A stretch of DNA of 64,000 nucleotides from Henriciella sp. (GCA_013214545.1 JABSQB010000007.1:1-64000); one strand, 5' to 3'. Shown: positions 50,845 to 60,819, counted from the stretch's first letter. A program made the numbers and translations. Notes: a model not told the origin generated them from the letters alone.

Positions 50845-51294
50845 ATGATCCGCACGTTGCTTTGTCTCATCGCCCTGAGCGCCTGTACGCTCACCACCGC
50901 GTCTGAGGAAGCCGATCCCAATCGCCTCGATTGGCTGACCGGATGCTGGCAGGGCGACGATGGCATGACCCGCGAGGTTTGGTCAGGATCGGAAGACGGC
51001 TACTATTTCGGCTACTCGATTGTCCTCAAAGACGGACATGCTGTGTTTTTTGAACAGATGCGGGTGGATCCAGCGCCGCTGCCTGTCTTCAACGCTTATC
51101 CTGCAGGCGACGGTCCGTCCGCCTTCCCCGCAACTGAGATCTCTGACACCAGCGTAACCTTTGCCAATCCGGCGCATGATTTCCCGCAGAAGATCAAATA
51201 CTGGCGCGACGGGACACGCCTGCGCGCGACGATCTCGCGGATCGATGACAGCCGCGCTGCTGAGTTTTCCTTCACCCGCTGCGCTGAGCGCTGA
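50845..51294 (+). CDS. DUF6265-family lipoprotein-like protein
   Basis: A 149-residue secreted protein: MIRTLLCLIALSACTLTTASEE looks like a lipoprotein signal with Cys at residue 14. The mature part begins with RLDWLTGCWQGDDGMTREVWSGSEDGYYFGYSIVLKDGH, a pattern I associate with the DUF6265 beta-barrel-like family, and ends FPQKIKYWRDGTRLRATIS. Function unknown. GGGGAG precedes the ATG. It is followed after 154 bases by a glycosyltransferase gene. Confidence 0.8.
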   Translation: MIRTLLCLIALSACTLTTASEEADPNRLDWLTGCWQGDDGMTREVWSGSEDGYYFGYSIVLKDGHAVFFEQMRVDPAPLPVFNAYPAGDGPSAFPATEISDTSVTFANPAHDFPQKIKYWRDGTRLRATISRIDDSRAAEFSFTRCAER

Positions 51295-51448
51295 CGCGCA
51301 CCTTTCGCAGTTTCAATCACACCCGCGCTTTACGCCCCCGGCGCTGAACCTTACAAGTCACCTCTCTTGTCTTTGGGGTCAGTTCAGGCGAGCGACGATG
51401 ATAATGAGCGCGGGGGGCGCGATTTTGACGGGCGATGAGGAGCTGCGC

Positions 51449-52615
51449 ATGCGCATCATGATCGTGACAGACGCCTGGGAGCCACAGGTGAACGGGGTTG
51501 TGCGCACAATGCAGCGCGTGATCTCGGAACTGTCCGAAGAGGGCCATGAGTTTGAAGTCGTGCATCCGGGTGATGGCTTTAACACCATGCCGCTGCCGAC
51601 CTATCCGGAAATCAAACTCGCTCTGTTTGCCGAACGCAAAATCAAGGAGCGGTTCGAGGCGTTCGAGCCGGACGCGATCCACATTGTTACTGAAGGCACG
51701 TTGGGCATGGCTGGCCGCAAGATGTGTCTGAAGATCAAGCACCCTTTTTCCACTGCCTATCATACGCGGTTTCCGGAATATGTGTCAGCCCGCATGCCGA
51801 TCCCGACCAGCGCGGGCTACAGCTTCGTGCGCTGGTTCCACAAGTATTCTGGCAAAGTGATGGTGCCGACCCCGAGCATGGTCGAAGAGCTTGAAGCCAA
51901 GCGTTTCATCAATCTGGTCGCCTGGACCCGCGGCGTGGACACTGAAATGTTCCATCCAGATCGGCGGATCGAAGCTGGCGCCAAAAATGATCCGTTCGAG
52001 GGATTGCCGCGCCCCATCTTCCTAAATGTCGGCCGCGTCGCGGTTGAGAAAAACATTGAAGCCTTCGTGGAACTGGACCTGCCAGGCTCGAAAGTCGTGG
52101 TCGGCGACGGCCCGGCGCTTGAGAGCCTGAAGAAGAAATATCCCGACGTGCATTTTCTTGGCGCGCGGTTTGGCGAAGATCTCGCCACTTATTATGCCAG
52201 CGCCGATGTCTTTGTGTTCCCGAGCCTCACCGACACGTTTGGCCTCGTAGTTCTGGAAGCCATGTCCTCCGGCACACCCGTGGCGGCTTATGAAGCGACC
52301 GGGCCGAAAGATGTCATTCCGGGATCGGATGCCGGAACGATCACGCCGATCGGCGGGGATCTCGCTGCCGGGGCGGTCGCCTGCCTCGACCTCGATCGGT
52401 CGACCTGCCGGACTTATGCTGAGGGTTATAGCTGGAAGTCGGTCGCCCTCGCCTTTCTTGATAATCTGCAACCGCTGCCCACGCCGGAGCGTCGACGCTT
52501 CTGGCAGAAACTGCGGCGTAAAAAGAAAACCTGGGTCGACTGGGAACAGTTTACCGACTGGATGAAACCCGACGATCAAACCGCAGAGAAAAAGGACAAG
52601 GAGGACAAGACATGA
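51449..52615 (+). CDS. GT4-family glycosyltransferase (lipid glycosyltransferase-like)
   Basis: A GT-B glycosyltransferase of 388 residues. The N-terminal domain starts MRIMIVTDAWEPQVNGVVRTMQRVISELSEEGHEFEVVHPGD, common to the MgtA/SQD2-type branch that adds sugars to diacylglycerol; the C-terminal domain carries LNVGRVAVEKNIEAFVELDLPGSKVVVGDGP and the donor-binding EVFVFPSLTDTFGLVVLEAMSSGTPV motif (here ADVFVFPS). GAGGAG precedes the ATG at 51449; the ORF track start overlaps the DUF6265 gene. Sugar and acceptor are unproven. It overlaps the ABA4-like gene by ATGA. Confidence 0.88.
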   Translation: MRIMIVTDAWEPQVNGVVRTMQRVISELSEEGHEFEVVHPGDGFNTMPLPTYPEIKLALFAERKIKERFEAFEPDAIHIVTEGTLGMAGRKMCLKIKHPFSTAYHTRFPEYVSARMPIPTSAGYSFVRWFHKYSGKVMVPTPSMVEELEAKRFINLVAWTRGVDTEMFHPDRRIEAGAKNDPFEGLPRPIFLNVGRVAVEKNIEAFVELDLPGSKVVVGDGPALESLKKKYPDVHFLGARFGEDLATYYASADVFVFPSLTDTFGLVVLEAMSSGTPVAAYEATGPKDVIPGSDAGTITPIGGDLAAGAVACLDLDRSTCRTYAEGYSWKSVALAFLDNLQPLPTPERRRFWQKLRRKKKTWVDWEQFTDWMKPDDQTAEKKDKEDKT

Positions 52616-53055
52616 GCTGGGAACTGGGATTCACTCTGATCAACGCCTTGGTTGTACCTGCCTGGGCCTTGTTGCTGGTCTTGCCACGCTCGCCGATCAC
52701 AAAGGCGCTGGTACATTCCATGTTCTGGCCGGTTCTGATGGGCTCGATCTATGCGACGCTTCTGATCGCCAGCATGTTCTTCGGACAAGCTCATCCGGAT
52801 GCCGGATTCTCATTTGGCGGGGTGCAGGCTCTATTTGACCATCCCAATGGTGTGCTGGTCGGCTGGACTCATTTTCTGGTCTTCGACCTGTTCGTAGGCG
52901 CCTGGATTGCCCGCGACGCGCAACGACGGGAAATCTCACATATTGTTACAGTCCCCTGCCTGCTCGGCGCTTTCTTGTTCGGACCGGTCGGATTGCTGCT
53001 TTATGCGGTGATACGGCTATTCTCAGGCAAAGGATTCGGCCTTAGCGAGAGCTGA
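52612..53055 (+). CDS. ABA4-like (DUF4281) membrane protein
   Basis: A 147-residue four-helix membrane protein. HPNGVLVGWTHFLVFDLFVGAWIARDAQRREISHIVTVPCLLGAFLFGPVGLLLYAVIR is the hallmark of the ABA4-like family, named after a plant protein needed for neoxanthin synthesis. The bacterial role is unknown; a link to carotenoids or lipids is only by family name. Translational coupling with the glycosyltransferase (ATGA overlap) suggests a joint role in membrane lipid or pigment modification. Confidence 0.88.
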   Translation: MSWELGFTLINALVVPAWALLLVLPRSPITKALVHSMFWPVLMGSIYATLLIASMFFGQAHPDAGFSFGGVQALFDHPNGVLVGWTHFLVFDLFVGAWIARDAQRREISHIVTVPCLLGAFLFGPVGLLLYAVIRLFSGKGFGLSES

Positions 53056-53201
53056 TTGCGCAAGATTTCTCCTCTAAGCGTTAGTGTCGCTCAACTGACA
53101 GCGTAATCAGCTGCGCTGCGCGCCTGCGCCGCGCTGGACTGGTCTCAAACTTGCGTCTAAAGACGCGTCGAAATTCAGCACTTAGGCAAAAGAGGTTTTC
53201 T

Positions 53202-54209
53202 ATGGCTCTTCGCGTCGCAATCAATGGCTTTGGCCGTATTGGCCGTTTGGTCCTTCGCTCCATCATCGAACATGACCGCACGGATATTGAAGTCGTCGCG
53301 ATCAACGATCTCGGCCCGGTCGAGACCAATGCCCACCTGCTCCAGTACGACACCGTACACGGCAAGCTCGACCAGGAAGTCACCGTTGACGGCGACATGA
53401 TCCGGGTCGGCAATCGCGCCTTCAAGTGTACAGCGATCCGTAACCCGGCTGAACTGCCGCATGCCGAAATGGGCATCGACATCGCGTTCGAATGTACCGG
53501 CATCTTCGCATCTAAAGAAAAAGCCGCGGCGCACCTCGAAGCTGGCGCCAAGCGCGTCCTCGTCTCTGCCCCAGCGGGCGGCGCCGACAAGACCATCGTT
53601 TACGGCGTGAACCACGAGACGCTGTCAGCCGACGATCTCGTCGTCTCTAACGCCTCTTGCACCACCAACTGCCTGTCGCCGGTCGCGAAAGTCCTGAACG
53701 ACACGGTCGGCATTGAGCGCGGTTATATGACCACGGTTCACGCCTATACCGGCGACCAGCCGACGCTTGACCGCATGCACAAGGATCTCTATCGGGCACG
53801 CGCTGCAGCGAGCTCCATGATCCCGACCTCTACCGGCGCCGCGAAAGCGGTCGGCCTGGTCCTGCCAGAGCTCGAAGGCAAGCTGAACGGTTCTGCGGTT
53901 CGCGTTCCAACGCCAAACGTATCAATGATCGACCTGGTCTTTGATGCTGGCCGCGAAACCACGGTCGAAGAAGTCAACGCAGCGATCAAAGCTGCTGCCG
54001 ACGGCCCGATGAAAGGCGTGCTCGGCTATTCCGACAAGCCGCTGGTCTCGGCTGACTTCAACCATGATGCACACAGCTCAACCTTCGCTGCAGACGGCAC
54101 CAATGTCACCGAAGGCACGCTGGTTCGCGTGCTCAGCTGGTATGACAATGAGTGGGGCTTCGCGACCCGGATGAGCGACACCGCGCTTCACATGGCGAAA
54201 TTCCTGTAA
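53202..54209 (+). CDS. gap: Glyceraldehyde-3-phosphate dehydrogenase, type I
   Basis: The 335-residue NAD-dependent enzyme starts [20 protein letters not shown] and has the catalytic cysteine in [17 protein letters not shown], followed by [54 protein letters not shown], all textbook. The start at 53202 replaces the ORF track's upstream GTG-like start because AGAGG lies there. It is followed after 14 bases by pgk, then fba, giving a glycolytic/gluconeogenic cluster. Confidence 0.97.
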   Translation: MALRVAINGFGRIGRLVLRSIIEHDRTDIEVVAINDLGPVETNAHLLQYDTVHGKLDQEVTVDGDMIRVGNRAFKCTAIRNPAELPHAEMGIDIAFECTGIFASKEKAAAHLEAGAKRVLVSAPAGGADKTIVYGVNHETLSADDLVVSNASCTTNCLSPVAKVLNDTVGIERGYMTTVHAYTGDQPTLDRMHKDLYRARAAASSMIPTSTGAAKAVGLVLPELEGKLNGSAVRVPTPNVSMIDLVFDAGRETTVEEVNAAIKAAADGPMKGVLGYSDKPLVSADFNHDAHSSTFAADGTNVTEGTLVRVLSWYDNEWGFATRMSDTALHMAKFL

Positions 54210-54223
54210 GCGACGATCGCCAG

Positions 54224-55408
54224 ATGGGAAGCTTCAAGACCCTCGATGATATGGACCTGGCCGGAAAGGCAGTCCTGACCCGCATCGATATCAATGTCCC
54301 GGTCGAAAATGGCCGGGTCACGGATACAACCCGGATCGACAAGGTCGCGCCGACCATTCTGAAAATCCTCGAGAAGGGCGGCAAGCCCGTCCTTCTTGCG
54401 CATTTTGGCCGTCCGAAGGGTCAGCCCAATCCGGACATGTCGCTGCGTGTCACGGTCCCCGCGCTTGAGGCGGCGCTCGGCAAGATAGTAACCTTTGTCG
54501 AACGACCTGACCGCGCGATGATCGATGCGGCGCCGAGCGATGCGGTCATCCTAGTCGAGAATACGCGCTTCACGTCGATGGAAACCGACAATGCCCCGCA
54601 AATGGCGCAGTTCCTGAGCTCGTTGGGCGATGTCTATTGCAATGATGCATTCTCAGCCGCGCACCGCGCGCATGCATCGACCGAAGGGGTGGCGCGGCTT
54701 CTGCCAAATTGCGCTGGTCTGTTGATGCAAGCCGAACTTGACGCGCTCGATGCGGCGCTGGGCACACCAACTCGCCCGGTCCTCGCGGTCGTCGGTGGGG
54801 CCAAAGTCAGCTCGAAGATCGACCTGCTGAAGAACCTGGTCTCCAAAGTCGACGCACTGGCGATTGGCGGCGGTATGGCTAACACGTTCCTCGCGGCCCG
54901 CGGCTATAGTGTCGGCAAGTCGCTCTGCGAGCATGACCTGACCGACACGGCGAAGCAGATCGAAGCCAACGCCAAGGCCGCTGGATGCGATATCCTGCTG
55001 CCCATGGATGTCGTTGTGGCCAAGGACTTCGCCGCCAACGCACCGCATCGCACATGCGGACTCGATGAAGTTGCAGATGACGAGATGATCCTAGATGCTG
55101 GTCCTCAGACCGTAGCGATCCTGGCCTCCGCCCTCGATGTCGCCAAGACGCTGGTATGGAACGGCCCGCTCGGCGCGTTTGAGATGGAACCGTTTGACAA
55201 AGCGACGGTCCAGGCTGCTCAGGCCGCAGGCACACGCTGCAAATCCGGTTCCCTGATCGCAGTTGCCGGTGGCGGTGATACTGTGGCGGCGCTAAACCAT
55301 GCCAATGTGGCGCAAGATTTCACGCATATTTCGACCGCAGGTGGCGCATTTCTTGAATGGATGGAAGGCAAACCCCTTCCCGGCGTCGAGGCGCTCAAAG
55401 ACAGTTAA
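54224..55408 (+). CDS. pgk: Phosphoglycerate kinase
   Basis: A 394-residue enzyme transferring the phosphate of 1,3-bisphosphoglycerate to ADP. Key segments: [77 protein letters not shown] and the nucleotide-site [13 protein letters not shown]. The ORF track start at 54152 overlaps gap; the ATG at 54224 ([15 protein letters not shown]) is the natural start though its SD is weak, suggesting coupling to gap. Confidence 0.96.
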   Translation: MGSFKTLDDMDLAGKAVLTRIDINVPVENGRVTDTTRIDKVAPTILKILEKGGKPVLLAHFGRPKGQPNPDMSLRVTVPALEAALGKIVTFVERPDRAMIDAAPSDAVILVENTRFTSMETDNAPQMAQFLSSLGDVYCNDAFSAAHRAHASTEGVARLLPNCAGLLMQAELDALDAALGTPTRPVLAVVGGAKVSSKIDLLKNLVSKVDALAIGGGMANTFLAARGYSVGKSLCEHDLTDTAKQIEANAKAAGCDILLPMDVVVAKDFAANAPHRTCGLDEVADDEMILDAGPQTVAILASALDVAKTLVWNGPLGAFEMEPFDKATVQAAQAAGTRCKSGSLIAVAGGGDTVAALNHANVAQDFTHISTAGGAFLEWMEGKPLPGVEALKDS

Positions 55409-55507
55409 ATGACACATCACTTCTCCTTCCGCTGGCCAACCAAGACCGCGGAAGCAGAGGCGGGCAAAAAGACAGCGGTGTCAGTTACAAATTCAACCAA
55501 TACTTTT

Positions 55508-55541
55508 GGGGCTGGGTGCATGGCGCACGCAGCCCTTTTTC
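55508..55541 (+). terminator. Terminator between pgk and fba
   Basis: GGGCTG and GTGC pair with GCAC and CAGCCC, with one mismatch, around a small loop, followed by five T. It stands 100 bases after pgk and 20 bases before the fba start. Confidence 0.7.
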
Positions 55542-55561
55542 TATCTTGAGAGGGATCGTAG

Positions 55562-56455
55562 ATGGCTAATCAACAAATGACGCAGCAGGCGGCGCAGAAA
55601 GCAGGCTTTGTCGCGGCACTGGACCAGTCTGGGGGCTCTACCCCCAAGGCGCTGAAGCTTTACGGCATTGAGGGCGATGCCTGGTCGAGCGATGAAGAAA
55701 TGTTTGGCCTGATCCACGACATGCGGGCCCGGATCGTGAAATCGCCCGCCTTTACCGGCGACAAGGTGATGGGCGCGATCCTGTTCGAGCGCACCATGGA
55801 CGGCGAAATTGATGGGGTCCCGACCGCTCAGTACCTGTGGGAAAAACGCGGCGTTGTGCCTTTCCTGAAAGTCGATAAAGGCCTCGCTGAGGAAGCCAAT
55901 GGCGTTCAGCTGATGAACCCGATGCCAGAGCTTGATGCGCTGCTCACGCGCGCCGCGCAAAAAGGCATTTTCGGCACCAAGATGCGCTCTGTCATTCACG
56001 CGGCGAATGCTGAAGGCATCGCGGCGAATGTTGCCCAGCAATTTGAAGTCGGCCTGCAAATCCTCGGTCACGGCCTGGTGCCGATCATCGAGCCTGAGGT
56101 GAACATCACAATCGACGACAAGGCCGAAGCAGAAGACATCCTGCTCGCCGAAATCACCAAGCAGCTGGCGACCGTGCCAGCCGATCAGCAGGTTATGCTG
56201 AAATTGTCGCTGCCTGAGAACGCTAACCAGTACAAATCTCTCGTCGATCATCCGCGGGTGATGCGCGTGGTAGCCCTGTCTGGCGGATATAGCCGCGAAG
56301 AAGCCAATCGCCGCCTGTGCCAGAACACCGGCATGATTGCGAGTTTTTCTCGCGCTCTGACCGAAGGTTTGTCGGCGCAGCAAAGCGATTCAGACTTTGA
56401 CACCATGCTCGCGAGCACGATTGACAGCATCTTTGATGCCTCTTGCGCTGGCTAG
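55562..56455 (+). CDS. fda: Class I fructose-bisphosphate aldolase
   Basis: A 297-residue Schiff-base aldolase rather than the zinc-dependent class II enzyme. [23 protein letters not shown] is the class I N-terminal signature, [12 protein letters not shown] has a conserved lysine, and VMLKLSLPE is the region of the Schiff-base lysine. It cleaves fructose-1,6-bisphosphate to dihydroxyacetone phosphate and glyceraldehyde-3-phosphate. GAGAGGG precedes the ATG. Grouping with gap and pgk is typical. Confidence 0.94.
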   Translation: MANQQMTQQAAQKAGFVAALDQSGGSTPKALKLYGIEGDAWSSDEEMFGLIHDMRARIVKSPAFTGDKVMGAILFERTMDGEIDGVPTAQYLWEKRGVVPFLKVDKGLAEEANGVQLMNPMPELDALLTRAAQKGIFGTKMRSVIHAANAEGIAANVAQQFEVGLQILGHGLVPIIEPEVNITIDDKAEAEDILLAEITKQLATVPADQQVMLKLSLPENANQYKSLVDHPRVMRVVALSGGYSREEANRRLCQNTGMIASFSRALTEGLSAQQSDSDFDTMLASTIDSIFDASCAG

Positions 56456-56479
56456 GCCTGCCAGATCTCACATATGGAC

Positions 56480-56506
56480 AAGGCGGTCTGCGGGCCGCCT
56501 TTTTCG
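56480..56506 (+). terminator. Rho-independent terminator after the aldolase gene
   Basis: AAGGCGG pairs with CCGCCTT around TCTGCGGG, followed by TTTTTCG. It lies 25 bases after the stop. Confidence 0.85.
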
Positions 56507-56568
56507 TATGCGCCAGCGGTGCCCAAATCTTGACGACTCACCTCTGATCGGCGCAAACCCTGTCCATC

Positions 56569-57231
56569 ATGAGCGACCCGACCCGCGAACGCCCCCGGCT
56601 TTACCTGATCACGCCGCCGAAAATCGACGATGTGTCGGCATTTGTTGATCAGTTCCGCGCTGCGGTTCAGGGCGGCGACGTCGCCAGTCTGCAAATCCGC
56701 CTGAAGCAAGGCGACGAGATCGACCTCGCCGCCACACGTGAGGTCACTCAGGCGGTCAAGCGCATTTGCACGGCCGAGCATATTGCCCTGTTCATCAATG
56801 ACAGCCCGCAGCTTGCCCGCGCGCTGGAAGTCGACGGTGTGCATCTCGGCATGAATGATATGGACATCACCGAAGCCCGCGAGCTGATCGGCCCGGACAT
56901 GATCATCGGCGCGACCTGCAAGAACTCAAAACACCAGGCGATGATCGCAGGCGAGGCAGGCGCTGACTATGTCGCGTTCGGGGCCTTCCATCCGACGACG
57001 ACCAAGGCAGACACGACGCCCGCCGATCCGGAAATCCTGACCTGGTGCCAGATGTTTCTGACCCTGCCCTGCGTGGCGATTGGTGGCATCACGCTCGCCA
57101 ATGCGGCCCCGCTCCTGGCAGCAGGGGCAGACTTTCTTGCCGTGTCCAGCGGCGTCTGGGACCATCAGGACGGCCCGGCCGCGGCCGTCGCTATGTTCAA
57201 TCGTGTGATCGACGAGTCGATGGTCGCGTAA
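56569..57231 (+). CDS. thiE: Thiamine-phosphate synthase family protein
   Basis: A 220-residue TIM-barrel protein resembling ThiE, which joins HMP-PP and the thiazole phosphate. RPRLYLITPPK, ASLQIRLKQGDEID, HIALFINDSPQLARALEVDGVHLGMNDMDITEARELIG and YVAFGAFHPTTTK follow the family order, and VAIGGITLANAAPLLAAGADFLAVSSGVW is the phosphate-binding end. It is more diverged than classic ThiE (HLGMNDMD in place of HxGQxD), so a related role is possible. No strong SD is visible. It ends one base from the convergent DUF4282 gene. Confidence 0.85.
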   Translation: MSDPTRERPRLYLITPPKIDDVSAFVDQFRAAVQGGDVASLQIRLKQGDEIDLAATREVTQAVKRICTAEHIALFINDSPQLARALEVDGVHLGMNDMDITEARELIGPDMIIGATCKNSKHQAMIAGEAGADYVAFGAFHPTTTKADTTPADPEILTWCQMFLTLPCVAIGGITLANAAPLLAAGADFLAVSSGVWDHQDGPAAAVAMFNRVIDESMVA

Positions 57232-57232
57232 A

Positions 57233-57538
57233 CTACTCGGCTTTAGGCGGCGCTGCGCGCCCCGTCACCTGATCGTGCAGCGACTTGTCCATTCTAAAAT
57301 GCGCCACCAGGAATTCGGCAATCACGCGCAGAACCATGATCGCGATAATCGCGCCGATCGGCGTTTTGATCATGCCCCAAAGCGCGGTGTCCCAATCATT
57401 GTCGAGATAGGTGAGCCAGAACCAGAACCGGCGTACGGCATGCCATAGAATGCCCAGAATACCGAAATAATAGAGCAAACGCGTCAGCGTTGCGCCCATG
57501 GATTTTTCAAAACTCAGAAAACCAGACACAATGCCCAT
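57233..57538 (-). CDS. DUF4282 membrane protein
   Basis: A 101-residue protein with two hydrophobic segments: LLYYFGILGILWHAVRRFWFW and IGAIIAIMVLRVIAEFLVAHFRM, the DUF4282 pattern. FLSFEKSMGATLTR precedes the first helix. The ATG at 57538 follows GGAGGGG; the ORF track start is 60 bases upstream. Function unknown. It is divergent from efp. Confidence 0.82.
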   Translation of the reverse strand: MGIVSGFLSFEKSMGATLTRLLYYFGILGILWHAVRRFWFWLTYLDNDWDTALWGMIKTPIGAIIAIMVLRVIAEFLVAHFRMDKSLHDQVTGRAAPPKAE

Positions 57539-57660
57539 GAGTTCCCCTCCTTGCTGAGTGATGCACCCATTCAACCGCAAGGCTGCCGCCCTGTCCACAA
57601 AACTTGACCAAACCGCCCGTCACCGCTACGCCGCGCGCTCTACTGATGAGGACGTCTCAC

Positions 57661-58227
57661 ATGGCCAAAATCAACGGCAACGAAATCAAGCCCAACATGG
57701 TGATCGAGTATAATGGCAGCGTCTGGCGCGCCATGAAGTGCAACCATGTAAAGCCCGGCAAAGGCGGCGCTTTCAACCAGGTTGAAATGCGCAATCTGTT
57801 CAATGGTTCAAAAGCCAATGAGCGCTTCCGCGCCAACGAAACGGTTGAGCGCGTCCGCCTTGAGCAGAAAGATTTCCAGTTCCTCTATGACGCTGGCGAG
57901 GCCTATGCCTTCATGGATCAGGAAACATTCGAACAGATCGAACTGCAAAAGGACTTTGTCGGCGAAGACGGCGATTTCCTGCAGGACGGCATGACGGTTG
58001 AGATTGAATTCTATGGCGATAAGCCGATCGGCGTCGCCCTGCCCCAGCAAGTGACGCTGACCGTGGAAGAAACCGAGCCCGTTGTAAAAGGCCAGACCGC
58101 TGCCAACAGCTTCAAGCCGGCAACCTGCGAGAATGGCATTCGCGTCACCGTGCCGCCTTTCATTGGCGTCGGAGAACGTATTGTTGTGCAGACCGAAGAC
58201 CGCACCTATCTGCGCCGCGCTGATTAA
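57661..58227 (+). CDS. efp: Translation elongation factor P
   Basis: EF-P rescues ribosomes stalled at polyproline. The 188-residue protein starts [46 protein letters not shown]; the lysine of KPGKGGAF is the site modified by EpmA with beta-lysine in many bacteria. The three-domain length is standard, ending [36 protein letters not shown] precedes the ATG; the ORF track start at 57604 is too far upstream. It runs into suhB after 13 bases. Confidence 0.97.
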   Translation: MAKINGNEIKPNMVIEYNGSVWRAMKCNHVKPGKGGAFNQVEMRNLFNGSKANERFRANETVERVRLEQKDFQFLYDAGEAYAFMDQETFEQIELQKDFVGEDGDFLQDGMTVEIEFYGDKPIGVALPQQVTLTVEETEPVVKGQTAANSFKPATCENGIRVTVPPFIGVGERIVVQTEDRTYLRRAD

Positions 58228-58240
58228 GGCGAACTGAACC

Positions 58241-59059
58241 ATGTCAAGACCTTCTGCGCTTGGAAATGTCATCATCGAAGCGGCCCGCAAGGCTGGCCGC
58301 TCGCTCGCCCGCGACTTTGGCGAGGTGGAGTTTCTGCAAGTCGAAAAGAAGGGACCGGCCGACTTTGTCTCGAATGCCGATCATCGCGCTGAAGAGACGA
58401 TTTACGAGTATCTGAGCAAAGCCCGCCCCGGCTATGGCTTCGTGATGGAAGAGCGCGGCATCGTCGAGGGCTCTGACAAGACCAACCGATTTATTGTCGA
58501 CCCGCTCGATGGCACCCTGAACTTCCTGCATGGTCAGCCGCATTATGCCGTCTCAATCGCGCTTGAGCGGGAAGGCAAACTGTTCGCAGGCGTGGTTTAT
58601 GACGTCGCCAAGAATGAGATCTTCTGGGGCGAAACAGGCCGCGGCGCCTGGCTCGGTCAGCGCAAGTTGAAAGTTGGCGGGCGCAAACATCTCGATCAAT
58701 CAGTAATCGCGACCGGCACACCTTGGGTCGGCAAGTCGGAAGAGTATCACAACCGGTTCGCCAAAGAGATCCACCTGATGACGCGCTCTGTGGCGGGCAT
58801 TCGCCGCTATGGCTCGGCTGCGCTGGACCTTGCCTGGGTCGCAGCCGGGCGGTTTGACGGTTTCTGGGAAAGCCATCTGCAAGCCTGGGACGTTGCGGCC
58901 GGCATGGTTCTGGTACGCGAGGCGGGCGGCGTTACGACTGAGATGAATGGTGGCGATCCGCTGAAAACCGGGTCGATCATTTCGGCCAATCCTGATCTTC
59001 ACCCGCAGCTGGAAAAGCGCTTGCGCGAAGCGGCGGCCAGCACCCCAAATGTCGACTGA
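58241..59059 (+). CDS. suhB: Inositol-1-monophosphatase family protein (SuhB)
   Basis: A 272-residue Mg2+-dependent phosphatase. The metal-binding motifs are EERGIVEGSDKTNRFIVDPLDGTLNFLHG (DPLDGTxNF) and WDVAAGMVLVREAGG near the C-terminus, with VSNADHRAEETIYEYL before them. Substrates may be inositol or glycerol phosphates; E. coli SuhB also works in rRNA antitermination with NusA. It is 13 bases after efp and overlaps the next small gene by 11 bases, so the three form an operon. Confidence 0.93.
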   Translation: MSRPSALGNVIIEAARKAGRSLARDFGEVEFLQVEKKGPADFVSNADHRAEETIYEYLSKARPGYGFVMEERGIVEGSDKTNRFIVDPLDGTLNFLHGQPHYAVSIALEREGKLFAGVVYDVAKNEIFWGETGRGAWLGQRKLKVGGRKHLDQSVIATGTPWVGKSEEYHNRFAKEIHLMTRSVAGIRRYGSAALDLAWVAAGRFDGFWESHLQAWDVAAGMVLVREAGGVTTEMNGGDPLKTGSIISANPDLHPQLEKRLREAAASTPNVD

Positions 59060-59252
59060 GCCCACTCCGGACCTTGAGAAGAAACCCGGCCTGATCGGGC
59101 GTGCCCGTAAGGGAATTGAGTGGCTGAACGCCAATAAGGCACGGTTTTTCTGGTGGTGGGTGGCTTATCAGGCTGTCAAAGGCACGATCACGCTGTCGCT
59201 GATCTGGATTCCATTATTGCTGTTCTGGCTGCGCAGCCGCGGCGAGGCCTAG
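59049..59252 (+). CDS. Small single-span membrane protein
   Basis: A 67-residue protein with a hydrophilic first half (MSTEPTPDLEKKPGLIGRARKGIEWLNANKARFF) and one or two hydrophobic segments in WWWVAYQAVKGTITLSLIWIPLLLFWL, ending RSRGEA. I do not recognise the family. It overlaps suhB by 11 bases and the convergent gene by four bases, which supports it being a real end of the efp-suhB operon. Confidence 0.6.
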   Translation: MSTEPTPDLEKKPGLIGRARKGIEWLNANKARFFWWWVAYQAVKGTITLSLIWIPLLLFWLRSRGEA

Positions 59253-60013
59253 GCGCCAAAAACAGCTGCAAATACGGCAGATACCGCCACCAGACCCAGT
59301 GCCGACCCAGCAGCAATAGCGACCCGCTTCAGCAGCTTGTTGACCGATAGACGCTTGAAGAAAAAGATCACAACCGCGATCAGGGGCAGCAGTCCGATCA
59401 GGTAGCCTAGGGTGAGCCAGAAGGCGATGCCGCTCGACTCAGGTGCATCCGCTGACATCAATCCATCCGGCTCCTCTACAGACCCATCTGTTGTCCCCGC
59501 GACTGCCTCTTCCACCGTACCCGCCACCGTCCCGTCTGCTGGCACCTCTGATCCGAGCATGCGCAATTGCGGCGCCATTTCTTCGCAAGTGCTGCCATAG
59601 AAGGACGCGTCCGCGCTTTCGACCTCGCACGTTTCGCTGAACATCATCAGCTCTGCCACAGGCGTCGCGATTTGAACCACGATCGCGATAGTGATCACCA
59701 GAAATGCGTACGGAATGAGCAAAAAGCGCCAGAAATACTTCGTCGTCATCGCCCCCTGCGTGGCCACCGATGAGGCAACGATCAGAGTTCCGGAGACCGC
59801 GATGCTCACCGCCATCACGTCCAGTCCGTTGACCGACCAGCCGAAGTTCACTTTGAAAAAGTGCGCGATGAGCGGGAACAAACCTGCGAACAGGCCCGAG
59901 AAGAATTTCAACGGTCCAACCAAAGTCCAGACCATGCCGATCAGCTTGATCAATTGCATGATCAGAAATCCAACACCGAGCGTGTCAGATATGGACCGCA
60001 GAATACTCCACAT
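59249..60013 (-). CDS. Polytopic membrane protein of unknown function
   Basis: A 254-residue protein. Hydrophobic segments lie at about residues 14-36, 42-52, 63-83, 95-117 and 198-217, plus a C-terminal one in IAAGSALGLVAVSAVFAAVFG. Between them lies an acidic soluble loop of about 70 residues (ETCEVESADASFYGSTCEEMAPQLRML, then a threonine, glycine and glutamate-rich stretch) with two cysteines that could form a disulfide in the periplasm. Start ATG 60013 (MWSILRSISDTLG) follows a GGACGGTCGGAG sequence. I cannot assign a function. Confidence 0.62.
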   Translation of the reverse strand: MWSILRSISDTLGVGFLIMQLIKLIGMVWTLVGPLKFFSGLFAGLFPLIAHFFKVNFGWSVNGLDVMAVSIAVSGTLIVASSVATQGAMTTKYFWRFLLIPYAFLVITIAIVVQIATPVAELMMFSETCEVESADASFYGSTCEEMAPQLRMLGSEVPADGTVAGTVEEAVAGTTDGSVEEPDGLMSADAPESSGIAFWLTLGYLIGLLPLIAVVIFFFKRLSVNKLLKRVAIAAGSALGLVAVSAVFAAVFGA

Positions 60014-60088
60014 CTCCGACCGTCCCTCTCTCCCGGGATCAGCTTGGCAAAGATGCACTGAATTAACAAGCGGTAAGACAGGCGGGGT

Positions 60089-60652
60089 CTAGCTGTTCAG
60101 CTCAACATCCCAATAGAGATAGTCCATCCAGGTTTCATGCAGATGGTGCGGCGGAAACTTGCGACCCATTTCCTGCAGGAAGTAATTGCTCGGCCGCTCG
60201 GGCTTTCGCTGCGGATGCATGTTGCACTCATTCGGCATCCGGCCGCCTTTGCGCAAATTGCAAGGCGAGCAGGCCGCAACGATATTATCCCAGGTCGTGC
60301 GACCGCCTTTTGAACGCGGAATCACATGATCGAAGGTCAAATCCTCGGTCGCGCCGCAATAGACGCATTGGAACCCATCACGCAGAAAGACATTGAAGCG
60401 GGTGAAGGCGGGCACACGGTCCTGGCGTACGAATTCGCGCAGCGCGATGACCGACGGCAGGCGCATCTCGAAGCTCGGCGAGCGAACGAATGTGTCATAC
60501 TCGGCGATGATATCAACGCGGTCGAGAAACACCGCTTTGACAACGTCTTGCCAGGGCCAGAGCGAGAGCGGGTAATAGGAAAGTGGGCGATAATCCGCGT
60601 TCAGGACCAGAGCTGGCCGACCATTTGGAGGGGTGGAAAGGACCTCAGCCAT
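60089..60652 (-). CDS. HNH endonuclease-domain protein
   Basis: A 187-residue protein with the HNH fold: CVYCGATEDLTFDHVIPRSKGGRTTWDNIVAACSPCNLRKGGRMP has the two CxxC pairs and the D-H, N and H/K positions. The N-terminal RPALVLNADYRPLSYYPLSLWPWQDVVKAVFLDRVDIIAEYD is shared with a widely conserved alphaproteobacterial and cyanobacterial housekeeping subgroup, not with phage or restriction endonucleases. Its role is unknown, perhaps in DNA repair. GGAG is seven bases before the ATG. Confidence 0.88.
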   Translation of the reverse strand: MAEVLSTPPNGRPALVLNADYRPLSYYPLSLWPWQDVVKAVFLDRVDIIAEYDTFVRSPSFEMRLPSVIALREFVRQDRVPAFTRFNVFLRDGFQCVYCGATEDLTFDHVIPRSKGGRTTWDNIVAACSPCNLRKGGRMPNECNMHPQRKPERPSNYFLQEMGRKFPPHHLHETWMDYLYWDVELNS

Positions 60653-60819
60653 GATGCGTCTCCGCGATCATGAGGGTCTTGATATGTCGTCCTTTGGTCT
60701 TGAAAGCGAGCGCTCCTCTTCGTCTGCGCGCATCATTACTGATTCGCTATGTCGAGAGTATGACAATCCGCTCCGCTGTCCAGAGTTTCCGGAGGTCGAT
60801 CAATAAGGTGCTGATTCAG

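Noticed and set aside
55409-55549. 46-codon ORF starting directly after the pgk stop
   Set aside because: It has no SD of its own, ends inside the pgk terminator hairpin, and has low-complexity composition; it is probably untranslated.
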